Part shown: positions 1-7,642 of the stretch, one piece after another | How positions within the stretch are numbered: position 1 is the first letter of the stretch | How the letters are laid out: every line of letters starts with the position of its first letter | Origin: Rhodoferax sp. | Lineage (GTDB): Bacteria > Pseudomonadota > Gammaproteobacteria > Burkholderiales > Burkholderiaceae_C | Length of the DNA stretch: 12,500 bases | Direction of reading: 5' to 3' | Assembly (NCBI GenBank): GCA_018882485.1 | Contig: VERU01000029.1 | Coordinates: 1-12,500 of the forward strand | The notes under the pieces: model-generated | The model's database searches: none | Seen by the model: the letters and a program-made list of their open reading frames with translations, nothing else | Told to the model about the DNA's origin: nothing | Made by a program: the position numbers and the translations under genes

Positions 1-2
1 CG

Positions 3-2126
3 CTGATGCCACTCAAGCAGCAGGAGCGTTCGGTGGTGCGCAAGGGTCCGGAAAGCGACGAGGCCTTCACACGACGTGTACTGGGCAAGCTGGCCACCCA
101 CAAGGACCTGGTCGTCATCAACGACGAAGCGCACCACGCCTATCGCACACCGGCCGATGTGAAGGTGAGCAAGGCCGAGGCTGAGGCATGGGGACTGGAT
201 CTGGAGGAAGCCACACGCTGGGTGGAGGGGCTGGACCGCCTGCACAAGACCCGGCGAATCACCCGTTGTTACGACCTGTCAGCCACACCCTTCGCACCAA
301 CAGGACGCACCAACACCGAAGCGGGCCTGTTCAGCTGGGTGGTGTCAGACTTTGGCCTGAACGACGCCATTGAGGCCGGACTGGTGAAGACGCCGCGCGT
401 GGTGGTGCGCGACGACGCCCTGCCCAACGCGCAGACGCTGCGTCCCAAGCTGTACCACCTGTACCGCGAACCCGATGTGGCCGAAGACCTGAACCGCAAA
501 GCCGAGGCGCATGAACCTCTGCCAGCGCTAGTGCAACAGGCCTACACCCTCTTGGGCGCGGACTGGCGGACCACGGCTGCGGACTGGGCCGCACAAGGGC
601 ATGTGTCGCCACCGGTGATGCTGACGGTGTGCAACCGCACCGAGACCGCCGCCCGGGTAGAGCACTACTTTGCCAAGGGCCACGCGCAATGGCCGGAGCT
701 GCATGAGGCAGCGCGAACGTTTCGGGTGGATTCCAGGGTGCTGGAGAAAGCCGAGCTGGGCGAAACCGCTGGCGCTGACAAGGACTACGAGCTGCGCCTG
801 CGGGAGATCCTGGAGGCGGCTCGTATCCCTGAAGTGCGCAAGGAGGCGTTACGCACCCTGAAAAAGGAAGAGCTGCTACGCGAGCTGGTGGACACCGTGG
901 GCAAGCGCGATCAGGCCGGGCAGGACCTGCAGAACGTGGTGTCGGTGGCCATGCTGTCAGAAGGCTGGGACGCCAAGAACGTGACGCACATCATGGGTTT
1001 GCGGGCCTTCACCAGCCAGCTTTTGTGCGAGCAGGTGATTGGCCGAGGCCTGCGCCGGGTTGCTTATGACAAGGACGAGAACGGCTTGTACCTGCCCGAG
1101 TTCGTGAACGTGTTTGGCGTGCCTTTGTCGATTGCGATGCAGCCCGGCGACGGTGGCGCCAGCCCGCCGCCGCCCAAACCGAGCACCCAGATAGAGTCCC
1201 TGTCGATCCGCAACACTTTCGAGATTCGCTGGCCCAATATCCTGCGTGTGGACGAAGTGGTGCGCCCGCAGCTGGTGGTAGCGTGGGATCAGGTGGCAGC
1301 GCTTCGCATCGATCCCGCTACGGTGGCTTTGCACGCAGACATTGCACCGGCCTTGGGGGGTGCCGCCGATTGGAGCCAGGTGGTCACAATCGACCTGGAG
1401 AAGCTGCCAGAGGAGTTCCGGCTCCAGCGCCTGGTGTTCAAGTCGGCGCAGCGTGCGTTTGAGCAGCTGCAAGACCAGTTCAAGGGGCAGCGGGAGTACC
1501 TGCTGTTTCAGCTGGTGCGGCTGGTAGAGCAGTTTCTGGCCTCCGACAAGATCGACATCCCGTCGCTGTTCCATCAAGACCCATTGCGCAAGCGAATTTT
1601 GTATTCACTGCACATGGACCAGATCACACAACACCTGATGAAACATGTGGTGGAGCAGAACACCCAGAGGCTGGAGCCGGTGTTCGATGGCGAGCGCCCG
1701 ATTGGCAGCACACGCGATATGCGCACCTGGTACACCACGCGCATCACCGAGCCCACCCAGCGTTGCCAAGTGAGCCATATCGTGGTCGATAGCGGCTGGG
1801 AGAAGTACGCGGCCAATGTGGTGGAAGCCCATCCCGGCGTGGCGGCCTGGGCCAAGAACGACCACCTGGGGTTCCACATTCTGTACCTGTGGAATGGCTC
1901 CAAGCGCCAGTACATCCCCGACTTCCTGGTGCGCTATGCGTCCGGCAAGACGCTGGTTCTGGAAATCAAAGGCGTGGATTCAGCCCAGGACCAGGCCAAA
2001 CGCGCCGCGCTGGCGCAATGGGTCAAGGCCGTCAACGAACACGGCGGCTTTGGCACCTGGGCCTGGGACGTGGTGGCCGGTAATGCGGCAGGCCTGCGGG
2101 ATGTGATCGATGCACACGCCAGGTGA
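3..2126 (+). CDS. Type III-like restriction endonuclease, helicase/nuclease (Res) subunit, 5' end outside window
   Basis: ATP-dependent restriction subunit: an SF2 helicase motor fused to a C-terminal nuclease that cuts foreign DNA. The frame is open to the left edge, so the true start and the Walker A motif lie upstream. Counting from the Met at position 6, the DEAH box (Walker B) is at residues 40-43, the SATPF motif III at about 91-95, MLSEGWD at 316-322 (typical of type III Res helicases) and QVIGRGLRR (motif VI, arginine fingers) at 343-351. A PD-(D/E)xK nuclease core follows near the C terminus, with D639, E653 and K655 in PDF...EIKG. All motifs look intact. The sequence resembles what NCBI calls the BPTD_3080 restriction family; that is from memory, with moderate confidence. 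No methyltransferase partner is visible downstream, so one would have to lie upstream. It converges on modE, 63 bp away, and belongs to a different transcription unit. Confidence 0.88.
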   Translation: MMPLKQQERSVVRKGPESDEAFTRRVLGKLATHKDLVVINDEAHHAYRTPADVKVSKAEAEAWGLDLEEATRWVEGLDRLHKTRRITRCYDLSATPFAPTGRTNTEAGLFSWVVSDFGLNDAIEAGLVKTPRVVVRDDALPNAQTLRPKLYHLYREPDVAEDLNRKAEAHEPLPALVQQAYTLLGADWRTTAADWAAQGHVSPPVMLTVCNRTETAARVEHYFAKGHAQWPELHEAARTFRVDSRVLEKAELGETAGADKDYELRLREILEAARIPEVRKEALRTLKKEELLRELVDTVGKRDQAGQDLQNVVSVAMLSEGWDAKNVTHIMGLRAFTSQLLCEQVIGRGLRRVAYDKDENGLYLPEFVNVFGVPLSIAMQPGDGGASPPPPKPSTQIESLSIRNTFEIRWPNILRVDEVVRPQLVVAWDQVAALRIDPATVALHADIAPALGGAADWSQVVTIDLEKLPEEFRLQRLVFKSAQRAFEQLQDQFKGQREYLLFQLVRLVEQFLASDKIDIPSLFHQDPLRKRILYSLHMDQITQHLMKHVVEQNTQRLEPVFDGERPIGSTRDMRTWYTTRITEPTQRCQVSHIVVDSGWEKYAANVVEAHPGVAAWAKNDHLGFHILYLWNGSKRQYIPDFLVRYASGKTLVLEIKGVDSAQDQAKRAALAQWVKAVNEHGGFGTWAWDVVAGNAAGLRDVIDAHAR

Positions 2127-2189
2127 CGCGGTACACCGGCTGGGATCCGAATCCGTGCCGCGATAGCGAATCCGATCCGAAAACCGCGC

Positions 2190-2954
2190 TCAGCCGGTCA
2201 GCGCGATCACCACGGCCGACTCCTCCAGGGCAGCCCAGGCGGGCTGATGCAGGCGCAGTGCGGCATCCGGCGCGGCAAAGCCGACCAGCTGCAGGCCCGA
2301 CGGAAGGGTCAGCGAGACCTCACCGCCGCGCCCCGATGCAGGACGGCGACCGACCCGGCCCTGCAGCAGGTTCTGGCCCTCGCGCGGCGCCATCTGCAGG
2401 GCCACCGCCACCGCTGTGGCCTTGCACAGGGCCAGAACCGGCAGCCCGGGCGCCAGCCCCAGCAGCTCGACGCTTTCGGAGGTGATGCGCGAGACCAGGG
2501 GCGCGCCATCGCCCAGCCGCAGCTGCACCCGCACCAGGCCGCCGCTGCGGCGGATGGCCGCCACGTGGCAGGGCAGGTGGTTGCGCATGCTGGTGCGCAG
2601 GCCCAGGGCAGCCGGGCCGGGCGCAGCCGTCGGACCGGCCGGCGCGGACAGGGCCTGCAAGGCCGCCGCACGGGCCGCCTGCAGCTGCGCCGCCGCCGCC
2701 AGCAGCTGCTCGCCGGCCTCGGTCAGGCGGGCCCCGCCGCCGCCGGCACCGCCCACGGCCTTGTCCACCAGGGCCTGGCCCGCCAGGTTGCTCAGGGTCT
2801 CGAGCGCCTGCCAGGCGGCCTTGTAGCTCACGCCCGCGCCGCGCGCCGCCTCGGAAATGGACCCGACCTCGCCGATGCGCCGCAGGATGTCGATGCGCTT
2901 GTCCACCCGCTCCTCGCCCAGCGCCTGCGCCAGGTGCGCGGCGGGCGCCGTCAT
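2190..2954 (-). CDS. modE: ModE-type molybdate-responsive transcriptional regulator
   Basis: Molybdate-sensing DNA-binding protein. In the known family a LysR-like winged HTH binds operators of molybdate-uptake and molybdoenzyme genes once the C-terminal Mop domains bind molybdate. The 254-residue product is close to E. coli ModE (262). The HTH lies at about residues 18-60, followed by the glycine-rich wing (VGGAGGGGARLT) that is characteristic of ModE. A Mop/TOBE domain follows, starting at TSMRNHLPCHV, which corresponds to the family TSARNxLxGxV signature with Ala replaced by Met. The second Mop repeat, in the last 70 residues, is recognisable but diverged. The ATG at 2954 is chosen because its first bases overlap the stop codon of the preceding synthetase gene (ATGA), implying translational coupling. 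A longer reading frame to 3005 would lie inside that gene. No modABC genes are in the window. GC content is very high. Confidence 0.85.
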   Translation of the reverse strand: MTAPAAHLAQALGEERVDKRIDILRRIGEVGSISEAARGAGVSYKAAWQALETLSNLAGQALVDKAVGGAGGGGARLTEAGEQLLAAAAQLQAARAAALQALSAPAGPTAAPGPAALGLRTSMRNHLPCHVAAIRRSGGLVRVQLRLGDGAPLVSRITSESVELLGLAPGLPVLALCKATAVAVALQMAPREGQNLLQGRVGRRPASGRGGEVSLTLPSGLQLVGFAAPDAALRLHQPAWAALEESAVVIALTG

Positions 2955-5107
2955 GGCGCCCCGGCCAGCCGCGACGCCGCCAGCGCCACATACCAGTCCA
3001 GGCAACCCGGATTGGCCATGGCCTCGCGGTTGACCACCTTCTCCAGCGGCTGCCCGAGCAGCAGCTTCTTGATGGGCAGTTCCTGCTTCTTGCCGGTCAG
3101 GGTGCGGGGAATTTCGCTGACCTGGAAGATGGCATCGGGCACGAAGCGCGGCGACAGGGCCGTGCGGATGGCGCCGGCCAACCGCTGGCGCAGGGCCTCG
3201 TCGAGCACCCGCCCCTCGCGCAGCACCACGAACAGCGGCATCCAGCTCTCGCGGCCCAGGTATTCCAGGTCCACCACCATCGAGTCCAGCACCTCGGGCA
3301 GGGCCTCGACGGCGGCGTAGATCTCGCTGGTGCCCATGCGCAGGCCATGGCGGTTGATGGTGGCGTCGGAACGGCCGTAGATCACGCAGCCGCCGTTGCT
3401 ACCCACCTTGAGCCAGTCGCCATGGCGCCAGACACCGGGGTACATGTCGAAGTAGCTCGACAGGTAGCGGCGCTGGCCCGGATCGCCCCAGAAGTAGAGC
3501 GGCATGCTGGGCAGGGGCCGGGTGCAGACCAGCTCGCCGACCTCGTCGATCACCGGCTGGCCGGCTTCGTTCCAGGCCTCCACCGCGCAGCCCAGCATGC
3601 GGCACTGCATCTCGCCGGGAACCTGCGGCAGCTCGCGGTTGCCGCCGATGAAAGCCCCCGCAAAGTCCGTCCCGCCGGAGATGTTGCACCACCAGATGTC
3701 GCCCCCACGCTCCCGCACTTCGTGTCGGTCGCTGCCCCCCACGGGGACGCTCGCGCCTTGGGACGGCCCGGCGGCGCTCAGGTCGCCCCCACGCTCCCGC
3801 ACTTCGTGTCGGACCCGGACGCGCCGGAACTGGTCGGTGCCCCAGGCCTGGGCGTCGGGGCCCAGGGGCGAACCGGTGCTGCCGAGGGCGCGCACGGCCG
3901 AGAGGTCGCCGCAGGTGGACAGGTCGAGTCCGGCCTTCTGGCAGTTGGCAAAGAAGGCGGCGCCCGCGCCGAAGAAGGTGGCGCCCACATCGGCGGCAAA
4001 GCGCCACAGCGTGCCCCAGTCGGGGGCAAGCTTGTGGCCGGCCTCGTCCACGGTGCGGCCGGCAGGGTTGCCGTCGTAGATGCAGCAGGTGGTGCCGTTG
4101 AGCAGGCCCGCCATCTGCGCGTTCCACATCACCCAGCCGGTGGAGCTGTACCAGTGGTAGCGCTCGCCCCAGGTGTTGGGCGCGTAACTGCAGCCCACAT
4201 CGTTGTGCAGCACCTTGAGGGCCAGCGCCATCACCACCGAGCCGCCGTGGCCGTGCACGATGGGCTTGGGCAGACCCGTGGTGCCGCTGGAGTAGACGAT
4301 CCACAGCGGATGCTCGAAGGGCAGCCAGACCGGCTCGAAAGCCTGGACTTCGGCATCATTTCGGGCTGCAGCCCTTGTCAGGTCTGAATAGTTTGCTATG
4401 TTTTCAATAGCTTCTGTGTCTTGCCCGAGGATCCGGTGCAGCATCAGGTGCCGCACCGAGGGCAGGGCCTGCAGCAGGTCGGCCACCACGGCGCGGCGAT
4501 CCAGTTCACGCCCGCCGTGGCGCACCCCGTCGCAGGCGATCAGCACCCGGGGCTCGATCTGGCGGAAGCGGTCCAGCACGGCCTGGCTGCCCATGTCGGG
4601 GGCGCAGATGCTCCAGACGCCGCCGATGCTGACCGTGGCCAGGAAGGCGACCATGGCCTCGGGCACGTTGGGCAGGTAGGCCGCCACCCGGTCGCCAGGC
4701 TGCACCCCCTGCGCCCGCAGATGCAGGGCCAGCGCGGCCACCTGCCGCTGCAGCTCGGCCCAGCCCAGGACACGGGCGGGGCGCCGCCCGAGACTGGTTT
4801 CGTCGTGGCTCAGGATGGCCGGAAGTCCGGCGGCCTGCGCCGGCGCCACATGGCGCATCACCTGGCGGGCGTAGTTGGTCTGGGCCCCGCCAAACCAGCG
4901 GGTGTGCGGCATGGGCGCGCCATCGCAGACGAAACGGTGCGGCGTGGGCGAGCGCAAATCGAAATAGTCCCAGACGCTTTGCCAGAAGGCGTCGAGGTCG
5001 GTGGTGGACCAGCGCCACAGGGCCGCATAGTCGTCGAAACGCAAGCCGCGCTCGCGCGCCAGCCAGTCCTGGTACAGCCGGATCTGGGGTATGCAGGGTG
5101 CCGTCAT
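2951..5107 (-). CDS. Acetoacetyl-CoA synthetase (acetoacetate-CoA ligase)
   Basis: Cytosolic ANL-superfamily enzyme that activates acetoacetate with ATP and CoA, feeding ketone bodies or polyhydroxybutyrate breakdown products into acyl-CoA metabolism. The N-terminal ACAS-type cap (FDDYAALWRWST) is followed by the AMP-binding loop YSSGTTGLPKP from residue 272, ISGGTD after residue 470, YFDMYPGVWRHGDW (typical of this family), YGRSDATINRHGLRMGTSEIY, and the C-terminal acylation-type lysine K673 in LTGKKQE. The ATG at 5107 is preceded by GGAG at a 6-nt spacing; an upstream TTG at 5119 is less likely. The product is 718 residues, against roughly 650-680 usual for the family. The excess is explained by an in-frame, repeat-flanked insertion at residues 432-470 and a low-GC segment near residues 228-250. 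The gene is 33 bp downstream of the adenosyltransferase and overlaps modE by 4 bp. The insertion lies beside the ISGGTD substrate segment, so activity is not certain. Confidence 0.9.
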   Translation of the reverse strand: MTAPCIPQIRLYQDWLARERGLRFDDYAALWRWSTTDLDAFWQSVWDYFDLRSPTPHRFVCDGAPMPHTRWFGGAQTNYARQVMRHVAPAQAAGLPAILSHDETSLGRRPARVLGWAELQRQVAALALHLRAQGVQPGDRVAAYLPNVPEAMVAFLATVSIGGVWSICAPDMGSQAVLDRFRQIEPRVLIACDGVRHGGRELDRRAVVADLLQALPSVRHLMLHRILGQDTEAIENIANYSDLTRAAARNDAEVQAFEPVWLPFEHPLWIVYSSGTTGLPKPIVHGHGGSVVMALALKVLHNDVGCSYAPNTWGERYHWYSSTGWVMWNAQMAGLLNGTTCCIYDGNPAGRTVDEAGHKLAPDWGTLWRFAADVGATFFGAGAAFFANCQKAGLDLSTCGDLSAVRALGSTGSPLGPDAQAWGTDQFRRVRVRHEVRERGGDLSAAGPSQGASVPVGGSDRHEVRERGGDIWWCNISGGTDFAGAFIGGNRELPQVPGEMQCRMLGCAVEAWNEAGQPVIDEVGELVCTRPLPSMPLYFWGDPGQRRYLSSYFDMYPGVWRHGDWLKVGSNGGCVIYGRSDATINRHGLRMGTSEIYAAVEALPEVLDSMVVDLEYLGRESWMPLFVVLREGRVLDEALRQRLAGAIRTALSPRFVPDAIFQVSEIPRTLTGKKQELPIKKLLLGQPLEKVVNREAMANPGCLDWYVALAASRLAGAP
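3698..3812. repeat. Repeat-flanked in-frame insertion inside acetoacetyl-CoA synthetase
   Basis: Two identical 31-bp direct repeats, 3698-3728 and 3782-3812, are offset by exactly 84 bp, so the frame is kept. Each encodes RHEVRERGGD on the minus strand. The 53 bp between them include a nested inverted repeat: GCGCC at 3753-3757 pairs with GGCGC at 3773-3777, and GGG at 3760-3762 pairs with CCC at 3767-3769. The family normally runs almost directly from a QFRWVYExV-like segment to DIWWCNISGGTD, so about 28-35 residues here are extra. It looks like an interspersed palindromic repeat of the kind common in Burkholderiales, inserted or duplicated within the gene. The origin is inferred; the repeats are directly visible. 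Confidence 0.85.
4363..4430. repeat. Low-GC tract with palindromes inside acetoacetyl-CoA synthetase, possible second inserted repeat
   Basis: Positions 4381-4420 hold only 15 G+C in 40 bases, inside a gene that is otherwise about two-thirds G+C or higher. The tract is bordered by the perfect 12-bp palindrome GGGCTGCAGCCC at 4363-4374 and contains short inverted repeats (ATAG 4388-4391 with CTAT 4396-4399, and CTAT with ATAG 4407-4410). It encodes about EAIENIANYSDLTRAAAR, just before the segment leading to the AMP-binding loop, where the family is variable. It may be a small AT-rich interspersed repeat taken into the reading frame. No flanking duplication was found. Confidence 0.4.
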
Positions 5108-5140
5108 GGGTCGCTCCAATCCGGGACGCCGGGCGCTGTG

Positions 5141-5716
5141 TCAGTCCGCGCCGCGGCGGATGCGTTCGCTCTTCCAGTACACGTCGTCACCGGTGCTGCC
5201 GTCGCTGCGGTGGCGGTTGAGCACCCGGGCCAGCACGAACATCAGGTCCGACAGGCGATTGAGGTACTGGCGGGGGGTTTCGCGGATGGCCTCCTCGTTG
5301 CCCAGGGCCACCACCGCGCGCTCGGCGCGACGGGCCACGGTGCGGCAGACATGGGCCAGCGCGGCGGCGCGGGTGCCGGCAGGCAGGATGAACTCCTGCA
5401 GCCTCGGCAGCTGCTCGTTGTGCTGCGCCAGCGCCTCGTCCAGGGCCAGCACGGCCTCGGGCTTGAGCAGCTCGAACCCGGGAATCGAGAGCTCGCCCCC
5501 CAGGTTGAAGAGCTGGTGCTGGATCTCGACCAGCAGGCTGCGCAGCGCCTCGGGCATGTCCTCGCACAGCAGCACGCCGAGGTTGGAGTTGAGTTCGTCC
5601 ACCTCGCCCATGGCGTGCACGCGCAGGCTGTTCTTGCTGACGCGCTGGTTGTTGCCCAGCCCGGTGGTGCCGTTGTCGCCGGTGCGGGTGGCGATTTGTG
5701 TCAGACGCTGTAGCAT
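5141..5716 (-). CDS. PduO-type corrinoid (cob(I)alamin) adenosyltransferase
   Basis: Transfers the adenosyl group of ATP to reduced corrinoid, making adenosylcobalamin, the cofactor of enzymes such as methylmalonyl-CoA mutase. The 191-residue protein has the usual PduO/MMAB length and motifs. The N-terminal ATP loop TRTGDNGTTGL is at residues 10-20, followed by GEVDELNSNLG, the helical FILPAGTRAAALAHVCRTV segment, RRAER, and the C-terminal YLNRLSDLMFVLAR that forms the ATP and corrinoid site. All look complete. The ATG at 5716 begins directly before the conserved N-terminal motif; no strong ribosome binding site precedes it. It is the first gene of a minus-strand unit, with the acetoacetyl-CoA synthetase start 33 bp after its stop, and is divergent from the lactate dehydrogenase gene. 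Names such as pduO or cobO are used inconsistently for this family, so no symbol is given. Confidence 0.92.
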   Translation of the reverse strand: MLQRLTQIATRTGDNGTTGLGNNQRVSKNSLRVHAMGEVDELNSNLGVLLCEDMPEALRSLLVEIQHQLFNLGGELSIPGFELLKPEAVLALDEALAQHNEQLPRLQEFILPAGTRAAALAHVCRTVARRAERAVVALGNEEAIRETPRQYLNRLSDLMFVLARVLNRHRSDGSTGDDVYWKSERIRRGAD

Positions 5717-5790
5717 GGTGTGGTGATGGCCTTGGTGATGCGCGATTGTTGCAGCAAAATGCCAGGCTCTGCCTTCCCCCCGACGCCGCC
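5717..5790. promoter_or_regulatory. Divergent intergenic region between adenosyltransferase and D-lactate dehydrogenase genes
   Basis: These 74 bp separate two divergent genes and should hold promoters for both unless transcription starts inside a neighbour. On the plus strand a weak candidate is TTGGTG (5732-5737) with CAAAAT (5755-5760) at 17-bp spacing. No clear minus-strand promoter, operator or riboswitch is visible. A B12 riboswitch would not fit in this length. Confidence 0.25.
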
Positions 5791-7218
5791 ATGAACGCTC
5801 CCGCTGCCCTTCCCCAGCTCATGCCCGATGTGCAGACCCGTGCGGTACCGCCGGAGCTGCTGCAGGCGCTGCAGACGCGCTTCGGCCCCCAGTGCTCCAC
5901 CGCGCTGGCGGTGCGTGAGCAGCACGGCCGCGACGAATCGGCCTTCACCACCGTGCCGCCGCCGGCGGCCGTGGTGTTCGCCGAATCGACCCGGGATGTG
6001 GCAGACGCCCTGCAGCTGGCCAGCCGGTACCGCGTACCGGTGATCCCCTTTGGCGTGGGCTCCTCGCTCGAAGGGCACCTGCTGGCGGTGCAGGGAGGCA
6101 TCAGCATCGATGTCAGCCGCATGAACCAGGTGCTGGCCATTCAGGCCGAAGACCTGACCGTGACGGTGCAGCCGGGCGTCACGCGCAAGCAGCTCAACGA
6201 GGCGGTGCGCAGCAGCGGCCTGTTCTTTCCCATCGATCCGGGCGCGGACGCGTCCATCGGGGGCATGAGCGCCACCCGCGCCAGCGGCACCAACGCCGTG
6301 CGCTACGGCACGATGCGCGAAAACGTGCTGGGCCTGGAGGTCGTCACCGCCAGCGGCGAGGTGATCCGCACCGGGACCCGGGCCCGCAAATCGTCCGCAG
6401 GATACGACCTGACGCGGCTGCTGGTGGGCAGCGAGGGCACGCTGGGCGTGATCACCGAAATCACCCTGCGCCTGTACCCGCTGCCCGAGGCCATCTCGGC
6501 GGCGGTCTGCTCGTTTCCCAGCATCGAAGCCGCCGTGCGCACCACCATCCAGGTGATCCAGCTGGGCATCCCGATCGCCCGGGTGGAACTGGTCGACGCC
6601 GGCACGGTGCGCATGGTCAATGCCCATGCCCGGCTGACGCTGCGCGAGGAGCCGCTGCTGCTGATGGAGTTCCACGGCTCGCCGGCCGCCGTGAAAGAGC
6701 AGGCCGAGGCGGTGCAGGAGATCGCCGACGAGCACGGCGCGCAGGCCTTCGAATGGGCCACCACCCCCGAGGAGCGCACCCGCCTGTGGACGGCGCGGCA
6801 CAACGCCTACTTTGCCGCCATCCAGTCGCGCCCGGGCTGCCGCGCCATCTCCACGGACACCTGCGTACCCATCAGCCGGCTGGCCGACTGCCTGCTGGAT
6901 TCGGTGGCCGAGGCCGACGCCAGCGGCCTGCCCTACTTCCTGGTCGGACACGTGGGCGACGGCAACTTCCACTTCGGCTATCTGATCATGCCCGATGATC
7001 CGGCCGAACGCGCCACCGCCGAACGGCTGAACCACGCGCTGGTGGCGCGGGCGCTGCGCCTGGAAGGCACCTGCAGCGGCGAGCATGGGGTGGGCCTGCA
7101 CAAGATGGGCTTTCTGCTGGCCGAAGCCGGCCCCGGCGCCGTGGCCATGATGCGCACCATCAAGCAGGCGCTGGACCCGCACAACATCATGAACCCGGGG
7201 AAGATTTTTTCGATGTGA
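5791..7218 (+). CDS. FAD-linked D-lactate dehydrogenase (cytochrome-type) / GlcD-family oxidase
   Basis: Flavoprotein of the VAO/PCMH family, most likely oxidising D-lactate (or a similar 2-hydroxy acid) to the 2-oxo acid and passing electrons to the respiratory chain. The 475-residue product has the FAD-binding PCMH domain at about residues 50-230, with PFGVGSSLEGH around 86-96 and PGADASIGGMSATRASGTNAVRYG as the FAD-contact loop. The C-terminal FAD-oxidase domain has HVGDGNFH at 387-394, CSGEHGVG from 428 and the closing NPGK at 468-471. All motifs are intact. The ATG at 5791 is chosen over the longer frame to 5698, which would overlap the opposite gene's start. An ATG at 5821 is also possible; neither has a clear Shine-Dalgarno. 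It closely resembles DLD enzymes, but glycolate or 2-hydroxyglutarate oxidases share the fold, so substrate is inferred. Confidence 0.87.
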   Translation: MNAPAALPQLMPDVQTRAVPPELLQALQTRFGPQCSTALAVREQHGRDESAFTTVPPPAAVVFAESTRDVADALQLASRYRVPVIPFGVGSSLEGHLLAVQGGISIDVSRMNQVLAIQAEDLTVTVQPGVTRKQLNEAVRSSGLFFPIDPGADASIGGMSATRASGTNAVRYGTMRENVLGLEVVTASGEVIRTGTRARKSSAGYDLTRLLVGSEGTLGVITEITLRLYPLPEAISAAVCSFPSIEAAVRTTIQVIQLGIPIARVELVDAGTVRMVNAHARLTLREEPLLLMEFHGSPAAVKEQAEAVQEIADEHGAQAFEWATTPEERTRLWTARHNAYFAAIQSRPGCRAISTDTCVPISRLADCLLDSVAEADASGLPYFLVGHVGDGNFHFGYLIMPDDPAERATAERLNHALVARALRLEGTCSGEHGVGLHKMGFLLAEAGPGAVAMMRTIKQALDPHNIMNPGKIFSM

Positions 7219-7244
7219 ACGGGTTTCGATGTGACGAGGCTCGG

Positions 7245-7258
7245 CGGCCGGCCGGCCG
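7245..7258. repeat. 14-bp perfect GC palindrome between convergent genes
   Basis: CGGCCGGCCGGCCG lies in the 46-bp gap between the convergent dehydrogenase and TIGR04076-like genes. It could form a hairpin, but there is no T-run on either side, so an intrinsic terminator is not supported. Confidence 0.3.
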
Positions 7259-7264
7259 GCAGGG

Positions 7265-7609
7265 TCAGGTCGAAGGGGGCAGCGGCACCACCGTGGTGTC
7301 GGCGTGGCGGAAGGTGCGCTTTCCCAGGCGCGTGATGCGAAAGCGGGTCGGGCAATGGGGGTCGGGACAGGCGACCTCGGCATCCGTGCTCATCCAGTCG
7401 TTGCGCTCGGTCGGACGCTGCTTGGCCGGCAGCAGCGGGATGATCGAGGCCAGCGAGTACATCGAGAAGCCCTGGCCGGGCGGAAAATGCAGCACTTCGC
7501 CATGCACCTCGAACCAGTCGCCCACCTTCGCATTGCACATCACGCGGGCGCCCGCGGGCGCAACCACCTCGACCCGAAGATCATAAAGTTCGAATTCAGC
7601 ATCGGGCAC
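7265..7609 (-). CDS. TIGR04076-like small protein of unknown function
   Basis: A 114-residue protein I place, from pattern recognition only, in the uncharacterised TIGR04076 family, whose function is not known. It starts with a short strand segment (ELYDLRVEVV), then KVGDWFEVHG at about residues 28-37, a hydrophobic SMYSLASIIPLLPAKQR block at 49-65 and a CPDPHC pair (C81, C86) with another Cys at 25. These cysteines could hold metal, but that is speculative. There is no signal peptide or membrane helix. The GTG at 7609 is preferred: GGAG lies 7 nt upstream. The alternative ATG at 7675 would add a tail encoded partly by a duplicated piece of the livM 3' end read in another frame, which is not likely to be native sequence. 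It follows livM by 105 bp on the same strand and is probably co-transcribed with the transporter, suggesting an accessory role in the same pathway. Confidence 0.7.
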   Translation of the reverse strand: MPDAEFELYDLRVEVVAPAGARVMCNAKVGDWFEVHGEVLHFPPGQGFSMYSLASIIPLLPAKQRPTERNDWMSTDAEVACPDPHCPTRFRITRLGKRTFRHADTTVVPLPPST

Positions 7610-7642
7610 AGGACGGCTCCTTGGCAGGTTGAAGAGGAAAGG

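Noticed and set aside
2127..2189. Possible terminator between the convergent restriction gene and modE (ACCGGCTG 2135-2142 with CAGCCGGT 2191-2198)
   Set aside because: The loop would be 48 nt and there is no T-run on either strand; the match may be chance in GC-rich DNA.
2247..3320. 357-codon plus-strand frame over modE
   Set aside because: Rich in Arg, Gln and Gly with no conserved motif; it is opposite a recognised ModE and part of the synthetase.
3698..3812. CRISPR-like array from the two 31-bp repeats
   Set aside because: Only two repeat copies with one 53-bp spacer, inside an open coding frame, and no cas genes.
3347..5713. Long plus-strand reading frames (346 and 430 codons) opposite the synthetase and adenosyltransferase genes
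   Set aside because: They are antisense shadows produced by high GC third positions. Their translations are low-complexity and show no family motif, while the minus-strand proteins are unmistakable.
5701..7383. 560-codon minus-strand frame opposite the lactate dehydrogenase
   Set aside because: Antisense shadow; the plus-strand protein has complete FAD-oxidase motifs.
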